Assembly (NCBI GenBank): GCA_017883615.1
Contig: JADGNF010000010.1
Location: 1 to 44,511 of the forward strand
Source of the DNA: Candidatus Bathyarchaeota archaeon
Lineage (GTDB): Archaea; Thermoproteota; Bathyarchaeia; Bathyarchaeales; Bathycorpusculaceae
DNA: 44,511 bases
Direction of reading: 5' to 3'
A model generated the notes under the pieces. That model was not told the origin of the DNA. It did not search any database and worked only from the letters and a program-made list of their open reading frames with translations. The stretch's first letter is position 1; each line of letters opens with the position of its first letter. Both the position numbers and the translations under genes were made by a program. Shown here one piece after another: positions 8,507 to 14,764 of the stretch.

Positions 8507-9568
8507 TTGCCGAAAACCAAAGTTGCATTAATCGGCGTAGGAAACTGCGCTTGTGCCTTAATCCAAGGACTCCAATATTACGGCAAAACTGACAAGAAAC
8601 AGGTCCTAACAGGACTGCGAAACCATAGCTTAGGCGGATTAACACCCAGCGACATCCAAGTGGTCGCAGCATTTGACATTGACGAACGAAAAGTTGGAAA
8701 AGACCTCGCCGAAGCCATATTCGCCAAACCAAATAATGCCCCCAAAGTTGCAAATATAGCAAAAACAGGCGTAAAGGTCCACAAGGGTCCACTTCTGGAC
8801 GGCGTAGGCGACCAAACCAAAACCGTAGTGCAATTCAGCAAAGCAAGCGACGCCGACGTAGCACAGGAACTAAAGAAGGCTGGCGCGGAAATCGTAATTA
8901 ACCTACTTCCAAGCGGCGCAACAAAAGCCTCAGCATTTTACGCTGAACAAGCATTAGCGGCTAAATGTGCATTTGTGAACACTACGCCAAACTTTATAGC
9001 CAGCAACCCAGACTGGGCAAAACGCTTCGCAGACGCAGGTTTACCCCTCGTCGGCGACGACCTCGTAGACCAAGTTGGCTCAACCGCGTTGCACCGAACT
9101 CTGCTGCAGTTGCTCGCCGGAAACGGCGTAAAAATCACTGAAACTTACCAGTTGGACGTAGGTGGTGGAACGGAATCCATGGATACAATGGACCGCACTC
9201 GTGATGCAAAACGAGCCATAAAAACCGAATCCGTCGCATCAACGCTTCCCTATAAAACTGAGGTTGTTGCTGGCTCTACGGATTACGTGGATTTCTTGCA
9301 GAACAAACGCGATAGCTACTTCTGGATAAGCGGCACATACTTCTGTAACGCACCAATGCAGATTGACCTCAAATTCAGCACTGTAGATGCTCCGAACGCA
9401 GGAAGCGTACTCTTCGATATTGTGCGAGCAGTAAAACTGGCGCAAAGCAAAAAACTAAAAGGCTCTATCGAGGCAATCTGCGCTTACGGGTTTAAACATC
9501 CGCCGCAGATGTTAACACTTGAAGCAGCCGAAGAAGCCTTCAAAAAATTCGTAGCTGAAAACTCTTAA
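8507..9568 (+). CDS. ino1: Inositol-1-phosphate synthase
   Basis: The enzyme converts glucose 6-phosphate to 1L-myo-inositol 1-phosphate with NAD, the first step to archaeal inositol lipids and inositol-based solutes. The Rossmann motif GVGNCACALIQG is at residues 10-21. The family blocks VINLLPSGA, NTTPNFIAS, GDDLVDQVGSTALHRTLLQLL and a catalytic-domain NKRDSYFWISGTYF follow. The 353-residue length matches the compact archaeal/actinobacterial form. The start is TTG, supported by GGTGG eight bases upstream. The next gene, PGI/PMI, is convergent and handles the same hexose phosphate pool. Confidence 0.95.
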   Translation: MPKTKVALIGVGNCACALIQGLQYYGKTDKKQVLTGLRNHSLGGLTPSDIQVVAAFDIDERKVGKDLAEAIFAKPNNAPKVANIAKTGVKVHKGPLLDGVGDQTKTVVQFSKASDADVAQELKKAGAEIVINLLPSGATKASAFYAEQALAAKCAFVNTTPNFIASNPDWAKRFADAGLPLVGDDLVDQVGSTALHRTLLQLLAGNGVKITETYQLDVGGGTESMDTMDRTRDAKRAIKTESVASTLPYKTEVVAGSTDYVDFLQNKRDSYFWISGTYFCNAPMQIDLKFSTVDAPNAGSVLFDIVRAVKLAQSKKLKGSIEAICAYGFKHPPQMLTLEAAEEAFKKFVAENS

Positions 9569-9571
9569 TCG

Positions 9572-10681
9572 CTATTTTGCGCTTAGTTTTTCGAGTTCCC
9601 CAAGAATCTTCTGTTTTACTCCGTTTTGCTCTATCTTCTCCTTCATAATAGTTACTGTACTTACTGGTGTCGGGTCCATTTTGCGGAGCATAGCCAAGTA
9701 AACGCTTGCGAAGTCACCTAATAAGATCGTTGAAAGCATTTTTGCCAGATTACTTTTGCCCTGAGCCCAAACCTCGTATATCTTTGGCACCTTTGGCTGC
9801 ATTAGCGTTTTTGTGATTTCGATTCGACTCCGAATCTCTTCAGGTTCCAGCTTGTCTCTGATGAAAATTGCGGCGTAGTATTTGGCGAGGTTTTTGGGGT
9901 TTTCCCATCCCATTGTTTCGTTGTGATTAAGCTCACTGAATGTTTCCCATTTCGCTGGCACTTTCGCGTTCTCGTTGAACTGCTGCTTGTAACGAAGCGC
10001 TACACCACGGAAGATTCCGAAGCCATAAATTGCCGGAGCAACGCCGTAAAGGTTTTCGGCGAGGTTTTTCGTGAAGTTTTTGCTCGTCGGCTTAGCGGGT
10101 GCGTTGTCGGCGCTCACTTTCTGCAAAAGCTTAGTGGTTTCTGAAAAATCGTCGGAGAATTTGGGGGAGAGGCTGACTCTTTCGATGCAGGTCAGAAGTG
10201 GCAAGAACATGTGGGGCATTGCCGCGCGTGGGGGCATATGCCCTTGAACTTCAACGTAGGGTACGTTGAGTTTCTTTGCGTATTTGATGAGGTTTCCACC
10301 TGAACTTATACAGAAAACCATGCAGCCCCGTTTCAGGGCGTCAACGAAACTGCCCAAGGTTTCCTCGGTGTCTCCTGAGTAACTCACTAAAACAATCAAG
10401 CTCTTTTTGCCAGCGTAAGCGGGCAGGTGGTATTCTCTGTTGATCTCTATGGGAACCTTCGCATATCCGCGAGTAAAGTCTTTGAGGAGTTCGCCGCCGA
10501 TGGCTGAGCCGCCCATCCCCGCGATGACTACGTTTTCGGGAGTGGGGTAGTCTAGCTTGATTTTTTTGGCAGTTTCCTCTGATTCTCGGTAATGTTCTGC
10601 GGCTTCTGTGCAGAAGCGGAACATGTTATTTTGGTCGATTTTCCGCATTCCTTCCATATCGTCAAGAATTTGGTTTGGCAA
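9572..10681 (-). CDS. Bifunctional phosphoglucose/phosphomannose isomerase
   Basis: It interconverts glucose 6-phosphate, mannose 6-phosphate and fructose 6-phosphate. Two SIS domains are present: GMGGSAIGGELLKDF near residue 55 and the sugar-phosphate loop VSYSGDTEET at 99-108. The C-terminal part has the SELNHNETMGWE segment that carries the catalytic Glu/His region of archaeal PGI/PMI. Length (369) is somewhat above the usual 300-340. It starts with TTG at 10681, with GTGGGAG upstream. It is convergent with ino1, with three bases between the two ends, and diverges from the RNA methyltransferase gene. Confidence 0.92.
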   Translation of the reverse strand: MPNQILDDMEGMRKIDQNNMFRFCTEAAEHYRESEETAKKIKLDYPTPENVVIAGMGGSAIGGELLKDFTRGYAKVPIEINREYHLPAYAGKKSLIVLVSYSGDTEETLGSFVDALKRGCMVFCISSGGNLIKYAKKLNVPYVEVQGHMPPRAAMPHMFLPLLTCIERVSLSPKFSDDFSETTKLLQKVSADNAPAKPTSKNFTKNLAENLYGVAPAIYGFGIFRGVALRYKQQFNENAKVPAKWETFSELNHNETMGWENPKNLAKYYAAIFIRDKLEPEEIRSRIEITKTLMQPKVPKIYEVWAQGKSNLAKMLSTILLGDFASVYLAMLRKMDPTPVSTVTIMKEKIEQNGVKQKILGELEKLSAK

Positions 10682-10790
10682 CGGTTTCTCCCACTACCTT
10701 AGTTGTGTGTGCAGGTTTATATTTGATTTTTCACTCTCTATCCTCAACCACCGACAAAACTGCAGAATTTCCCTTCAAAACGTGACATTC

Positions 10791-11645
10791 ATGGTAAAGA
10801 AACATTTGGCTGTCGCGATTCCCGCATCCGTAATTGCGGATACGCCTCACCTGCGGGAAAAAACTTCAAAAATAGGCTACATCGGGCGAGCCGCCGCTAT
10901 ATTTCGAGTTAACGAAATTATAGTTTACGCCGACAACCCCAAAATCGAACAGAACGTGGACCTTGACTTGATAGCTACGTTGTTAGCTTACATGGAGACC
11001 CCGCAGTACCTACGCAAACATCTTTTCGGTCTCAAACCTGAACTGCAGTACGCAGGGATCCTGCCTCCGTTGCGCACTCCTCATCACCCGTTGGAGGGAA
11101 GAATTCGGGACCTTAAAGTTGGCGAATACCGCGAGGGAGTAGCCATATCCAAAACCGAAGACAGATCATTAATCGACATAGGCGTCGAAAAACCCGCCAT
11201 AATACAACAGACACAGGTCGATATGAATAAGCGGTTAACAGTGAAAGTAACAAAAATCGGAAACGAAGTGGAAGCAAAAATTGCTACCCGAGAAGAAATT
11301 CCACAATATTGGGGCTACATAGTTTCTGTAGAACGGCGTTCAATGTTTGCTCTGCTGGAAAGCGGAGAATTCGATTTAACCGTTGCGACTTCCAAACTTG
11401 CGTCATCCTTCAAAAAAACAGCTGAAAGGCTAGAACAGAAATGGTCCAAAGCAAAAACGCCGTTAATTCTTTTTGGAGCGCCTACAAGGGGGCTTTACGA
11501 AATTGCCAAGGATGAAGGCGCAAACCTAAACGGCGTTGTGGATTTTGTTTTGAATACTGTTCCTAATCAGGGAACAGAAACTGTGCGAACTGAAGAGGCG
11601 CTTTTGGCAACGTTGGCTGTTTTTAACATTCAGTTTGATAATTAA
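10791..11645 (+). CDS. SPOUT RNA methyltransferase (COG2106 / DUF171 type)
   Basis: This protein belongs to the archaeal and eukaryotic SPOUT family that includes a reported RNA uridine-N3 methyltransferase. The N-terminus VAIPASVIADTPHLREKTSKIGYIGRAAAIFRV is characteristic, as are the LLAYMETPQYLRK and GILPPLRTPHHP segments and the C-terminal knot LILFGAPTRGLYEIAK followed by NTVPNQGTETVRTEEALLATLA. The open frame runs upstream to 10608, but that part overlaps the PGI/PMI gene and is not conserved in character, so I choose the ATG at 10791 (284 residues). The rRNA target is not visible from the sequence. Confidence 0.9.
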   Translation: MVKKHLAVAIPASVIADTPHLREKTSKIGYIGRAAAIFRVNEIIVYADNPKIEQNVDLDLIATLLAYMETPQYLRKHLFGLKPELQYAGILPPLRTPHHPLEGRIRDLKVGEYREGVAISKTEDRSLIDIGVEKPAIIQQTQVDMNKRLTVKVTKIGNEVEAKIATREEIPQYWGYIVSVERRSMFALLESGEFDLTVATSKLASSFKKTAERLEQKWSKAKTPLILFGAPTRGLYEIAKDEGANLNGVVDFVLNTVPNQGTETVRTEEALLATLAVFNIQFDN

Positions 11646-11816
11646 ACGCCGAAAAACCTGTGTTTTAGCAGATCCTGAGTTACAATTTCTCCTTTGGCAA
11701 CATACAGTTTTGAGTTAGGTGATGGCAAGGTTTATGTTTGCCGTGGGACTTTCCAGTTGGTGATAATTGGAAATTTAGTTTTTCAATTACCCAATAGCGC
11801 AAATCGAGGTGAATTA

Positions 11817-12080
11817 ATGTCACAGAAAACAATGTTTGAAGCCAAATGCACCAGTTGCGGCAGAGCCTGTACCGTACCATTCAAACCTACCGCAGGAAAA
11901 CCAGTCTATTGTAGAGAATGTCTTGCTAAACACAGAATGGAAGCGCCGCAAGCACCTGCAAGGAGTAACGCCCCGATTGTTATTGGCAAAGAAGCCTGGG
12001 CGCGGAGGAGAGGCACTGGCCAAGCAGTTAGGGAAGAGGAAAGTGAAAGTGTCTTCCATAAATTTACACAAGCACCGTAA
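11817..12080 (+). CDS. Small CxxC-x17-CxxC zinc-ribbon protein
   Basis: An 87-residue protein with the pattern CTSCGRACTVPFKP then PVYCRECLAKHR at residues 11-41. This matches the CxxC-x17-CxxC domain (TIGR04272-like), a small zinc-binding module of unknown role, often basic and possibly nucleic-acid binding. The tail is polar with an AWARRRG patch. GAGGTGA at 11806-11812 supports the ATG at 11817, although the frame is open further upstream. Two closer relatives of 46 residues occur at 12622 and 38502. Confidence 0.8.
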   Translation: MSQKTMFEAKCTSCGRACTVPFKPTAGKPVYCRECLAKHRMEAPQAPARSNAPIVIGKEAWARRRGTGQAVREEESESVFHKFTQAP

Positions 12081-12142
12081 ACAGAAAAGAGAACGTGCCC
12101 TTTGCATTGATATGGCACAGATAGTTACGTGAGGGTTTGTGC

Positions 12143-12385
12143 ATGAAGACCCTGAAAGGATGGAGAAGCCTAAGCCACGACCGCGGATACCAAAATGAGA
12201 TTACGGAGCAGATTCTTGTCGTGAAGAAGAAAGAGTTCGGGGAAAAATATGTTGTGTGGCTTTTTCCAGACCAAACTGATGATGACGCGAAGGGCAAAAA
12301 AATCTCGCCCCAGTTCGCCACCCAGCCCAAAGCCTCCGCGTTTGCGGAAGACTGGATGAAGAAGAATCCAAACGGCGCCACATGA
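12143..12385 (+). CDS. Small hypothetical protein
   Basis: The 80-residue protein is hydrophilic, rich in Lys, Asp and aromatic residues (YVVWLFPDQ, AFAEDWMKKNPN). It has no signal peptide, membrane segment or Cys motif, and I do not recognise a family. GAGGG at 12131-12135 is seven bases ahead of the ATG. It follows the zinc-ribbon gene by 62 bases and may be co-transcribed with it. Confidence 0.6.
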   Translation: MKTLKGWRSLSHDRGYQNEITEQILVVKKKEFGEKYVVWLFPDQTDDDAKGKKISPQFATQPKASAFAEDWMKKNPNGAT

Positions 12386-12450
12386 AACGTTTCAATTTTT
12401 GTTTTTAAACCTGAGAACCCGCGTTTAGCGCGGTCATTCTTGTCGGATTC

Positions 12451-12537
12451 ATGACCAAAATGGGATTTTGGTTTAATAGACTCAGTTTTTGCCCCGAAAA
12501 TTGCTCAACTTGCATAGAAAGAACATGTCCATTATAA
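12451..12537 (+). CDS. Candidate Cys-rich microprotein (28 residues)
   Basis: A short ORF from ATG 12451 encodes a 28-residue peptide whose second half is C-x4-C-x2-C-x5-C (CPENCSTCIERTCPL). A TATA-like TTTTTAAACC lies at 12397-12407. The four-Cys spacing could bind a metal. There is no good ribosome binding site, and a 28-codon ORF is common by chance, so this is only a candidate. Confidence 0.25.
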   Translation: MTKMGFWFNRLSFCPENCSTCIERTCPL

Positions 12538-12573
12538 GGATAAGTTTAAACCTAAGCGTGCAGGTATTGGCAT

Positions 12574-12594
12574 GTGCAAAACCAAGTTTTGCAC
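12574..12594 (+). promoter_or_regulatory. Palindrome at the predicted transcript start of the 46-residue zinc protein gene
   Basis: GTGCAAA (12574-12580), seven bases, then TTTGCAC (12588-12594). It begins 23 bases downstream of TTTAAA (12545-12550), so it covers the expected transcription start. The same arms with the same 7-base spacer occur ahead of the second gene copy at 38672-38692. It could be an operator or an RNA hairpin in the leader (the stem extends to 9 bp in this copy). Confidence 0.6.
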
Positions 12595-12621
12595 GGAATA
12601 AAACAGGAAGTGAAAAAGAGA

Positions 12622-12762
12622 ATGTCATATCCGAGAGAAATGCACAAGGCAACCTGCGCTGATTGCGGGAAAGAATGCGATGTTCCGTTCAAACCAGACG
12701 GTACTAGGCCAGTTTATTGCCGAGAGTGCTACGCAAAACGAAGACCACCACGCCGATATTAA
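12622..12762 (+). CDS. 46-residue CxxC-x17-CxxC zinc protein, copy 1
   Basis: The protein has CADCGKECDVPFKP at residues 11-24 and PVYCRECYAKRRPPRRY to the end: two CxxC pairs that should hold one zinc, plus a strongly basic tail that suggests nucleic-acid or ribosome binding. It is nearly identical to the gene at 38502-38642 on the other strand (10 differences in 141 bases; 44 of 46 residues identical). AGGAAGTG lies before the ATG. An upstream in-frame ATG at 12574 is inside the palindrome and is not the likely start. The function of the family is unknown. Confidence 0.85.
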   Translation: MSYPREMHKATCADCGKECDVPFKPDGTRPVYCRECYAKRRPPRRY

Positions 12763-12802
12763 GCCGTTTAAGCTAATATCTTTACTTCGTTCCTAAATAT
12801 CC

Positions 12803-12824
12803 TTTTTTCAATTTTGTTTTTTTA
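12803..12824 (+). terminator. T-rich terminator after the zinc protein gene
   Basis: Two T tracts (TTTTTT at 12803-12808 and a TTTTGTTTTTTT run ending near 12823) follow the stop at 12762 by about 40 bases. Oligo-T runs on the coding strand are the usual archaeal termination signal. Confidence 0.45.
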
Positions 12825-12913
12825 ATTTCTCTTTGAATCGAAACGTTATTTCGGCCTATTCTTTCCCCTGTTTTGGGTAAAGGATTAAATGACAGTTAGA
12901 AGAGTGTGTTTTT

Positions 12914-13981
12914 ATGAATTTCGACATCCTAATGCCTTTGTTCCTGTTTTCTGTGCCTCTCGCCGCCATATTCTTGGCTAGAAGAGCAGAGGGAAAACTG
13001 AAATCCACAGTGGAGGAGAAGGAATTCAGAAACAAAGACATCGTCCTCTTTGGTGTCTTGATTGCCGCGGCTGTTTCAGTCATCATTTTTGTTCCAAGCT
13101 TTACTGTTCTGGCTCTTTTCCTCTTCTCCTATTCATCATTGTTGTTCACATTTTCTTACGCTTACTCAGACATGCATTTGAGGAACATGAGGCTTTACTG
13201 CGGCATCTTCATCGTGGCCAGCGTGCTAGCTGCTATTGCAGGTTTCTTGGGAGTAATGCCCGCTGATTTGAGGATTTATGGGACTTTAGCATTTGCAGCT
13301 TTGGCGGCCTGTTCGCTTTTTGTTTTGCTTTATGCTCAAGGGAAAGTTGATGCAAAGCAAAAGTGGTATCTCGCAGGATTATCACCAGCGCTTTTTGTGT
13401 TACTTTTCGTGTTCTACAACCAAACCCACCTTTGGTTTCCGTACTTGCTTGACGTTTACGCTATTTTGTTTGCAATGTTAATCATAATTTACTTGGCGCC
13501 GATGTTTAACTGGAAAATCATGTTAGCTTTTGCTATTGGCATAACTGCATTGGATACTTTTGCTGTTTGGGGACCTTCTAACGTCATGTACCAAGCAGCA
13601 AGTACACTGACCAATCTGAAACTACCAGTGTTGGCGTGGCTCCCCAACATTCCACTAATCCATACTAACAATGGAATCTGGCTAAATGGGCTCGGACTCG
13701 GAGACTTGTTCTTCACGGGAGTTTTGTCTTTCCAGACCTTGAGAAAGTTTAGCAAAAAAACCACTATTTTATCCCTGATTGGTATAGCGATATCTTTCGG
13801 CTTGTTTGAACTTATCATAATTAACCCTGGTTCAGCAATTTCAAAGCTTCTTCCAGTGCAAGCGCTCCCAGCAACTTTGCCTATACTTATAGGTTGGCTA
13901 CCAGTTGTCTCTGTCAAAATGCTAATAGACCGAAACAAACCAAAGCCTGAAATGCAAACGGCCGCCGCCAAGCAGCAATAA
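12914..13981 (+). CDS. Presenilin-like intramembrane aspartic protease
   Basis: The 355-residue protein has about nine to eleven hydrophobic segments. Three features of the presenilin/signal peptide peptidase (A22) family appear in order: TALDTFAVWGP with Asp at residue 214 (the first catalytic Asp), GLGLGDLFF with Asp 264 in the GxGD motif, and a C-terminal LPATLPILIGW that resembles the PAL motif but has one extra residue. Archaeal presenilin homologues cleave membrane-spanning peptides. The spacing of 50 residues between the two Asp fits the family. The first hydrophobic segments (1-190) are of the same kind but not diagnostic. The gene stands alone between a zinc protein gene and the convergent P1/L12 gene. 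The divergent PAL motif is the main reservation. Confidence 0.65.
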   Translation: MNFDILMPLFLFSVPLAAIFLARRAEGKLKSTVEEKEFRNKDIVLFGVLIAAAVSVIIFVPSFTVLALFLFSYSSLLFTFSYAYSDMHLRNMRLYCGIFIVASVLAAIAGFLGVMPADLRIYGTLAFAALAACSLFVLLYAQGKVDAKQKWYLAGLSPALFVLLFVFYNQTHLWFPYLLDVYAILFAMLIIIYLAPMFNWKIMLAFAIGITALDTFAVWGPSNVMYQAASTLTNLKLPVLAWLPNIPLIHTNNGIWLNGLGLGDLFFTGVLSFQTLRKFSKKTTILSLIGIAISFGLFELIIINPGSAISKLLPVQALPATLPILIGWLPVVSVKMLIDRNKPKPEMQTAAAKQQ

Positions 13982-14088
13982 CCCGCAACTTTTTCAGCTT
14001 AAAGCCATTATTTAGAGAGTTCTCTGGATAAAAAAGAGTGAAAAACAAGAATAATATAGGGTGAAATTAAAAATTAGGGTTTTGGCGT

Positions 14089-14412
14089 TTACCCGAATAG
14101 GGCGCCTAATCCTTCGAGAGCTGCTTCTTCCTTGGCTTTTTCTTCGTCGGCTTTCTTCTTCTTGTCCTCTGGTGCTGCGGCTGCTGGTTTGGATTCTGCT
14201 GCACCTGCTGCGGCTACTGGAGCTGCTGCCATCATGGTTGGGGCTGCTTTGAGGGCTTCATCAATGTTTACTTCGCTGAGGGATGCAACGAGTGCTTTAA
14301 CTTGAACTGGGTCAACGGTGACGCCTGCTGCGGTAAGGACTGCAGTGATTGTTTCTTCGTTAATTTCTTTCCCTGCCTTGTGAAGGAGCATTGCTGCGTA
14401 TATGTTTTCCAT
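14089..14412 (-). CDS. rpl12: Ribosomal stalk protein P1 (archaeal L12)
   Basis: The 107-residue protein has the helical dimerisation domain at the N-terminus ([20 protein letters not shown]..., residues 1-60), an Ala/Pro-rich hinge, a Lys/Glu-rich charged stretch, and the conserved C-terminal [10 protein letters not shown] that contacts translation factors. It is the archaeal stalk protein. In many archaea it follows the L1 and P0 genes, but here it stands alone with its own upstream box (TTTAAAATA) and GAGGTG ten bases before the ATG. Confidence 0.96.
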   Translation of the reverse strand: MENIYAAMLLHKAGKEINEETITAVLTAAGVTVDPVQVKALVASLSEVNIDEALKAAPTMMAAAPVAAAGAAESKPAAAAPEDKKKKADEEKAKEEAALEGLGALFG

Positions 14413-14507
14413 ATCTTTTCACCTCTCTATTCGGGTATTTTAAACTATTTTAACCTTTTCAGTTCGCACAGACTTGCTTTCACCATTAGAGTGGGCGAGT
14501 CTGATGC

Positions 14508-14639
14508 TTAACTGTAAATCTGCATAGCTATTGCCGTTAGGAAAAAGACCCAATCACTTAAGAACCTTTCGACGCAGTCGTTAGCGCGTTTCCTTGTGGA
14601 TTCTTCAATGCGACTATCGGCTTTCAGCTCAGAAAGCAC
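14508..14639 (-). CDS. Candidate 43-residue protein
   Basis: From a GTG at 14639 the frame reads LKADSRIEESTRKRANDCVERF then LSDWVFFLTAIAMQIYS, an amphipathic helix followed by a hydrophobic end. The amino-acid and codon pattern looks like coding sequence, but there is no good ribosome binding site and the frame is blocked upstream by TGA. It might be a small membrane peptide or the remnant of a longer gene. Confidence 0.25.
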   Translation of the reverse strand: MLSELKADSRIEESTRKRANDCVERFLSDWVFFLTAIAMQIYS

Positions 14640-14700
14640 TGAAAATCAAACTTTTTTGACAAAAAAAGATACGTTAAAGTCGGTTTTGACGTTTAGGGGT

Positions 14701-14748
14701 GTTTTCAGAAAAGCCTATAGGTGAAACTGATAGAGATTAGCTGAAAAC
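14701..14748 (+). promoter_or_regulatory. Inverted repeat in the leader of the Ca2+-ATPase gene
   Basis: GTTTTCAG (14701-14708) and CTGAAAAC (14741-14748) can pair as 8 bp around a 32-base loop. The right arm ends immediately before the GGAGAG ribosome binding site, so the structure could affect translation. No known riboswitch is recognised. Confidence 0.3.
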
Positions 14749-14764
14749 CGGAGAGAGCAGCCTA

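Larger units (their letters stand above)
14413..14764. other. 352-base intergenic region between rpl12 and the Ca2+-ATPase gene
   Basis: The left 50 bases hold the promoter and ribosome binding site of rpl12 (minus strand). The middle holds a possible 43-residue minus-strand ORF (14508-14639). The right end holds an 8-bp inverted repeat and GGAGAG ahead of the ATPase gene. I see no tRNA or known RNA element. Confidence 0.5.

Noticed and set aside
10608-10790. N-terminal extension of the RNA methyltransferase frame
   Set aside because: It overlaps the divergent PGI/PMI gene, and the family N-terminus begins at the ATG at 10791.
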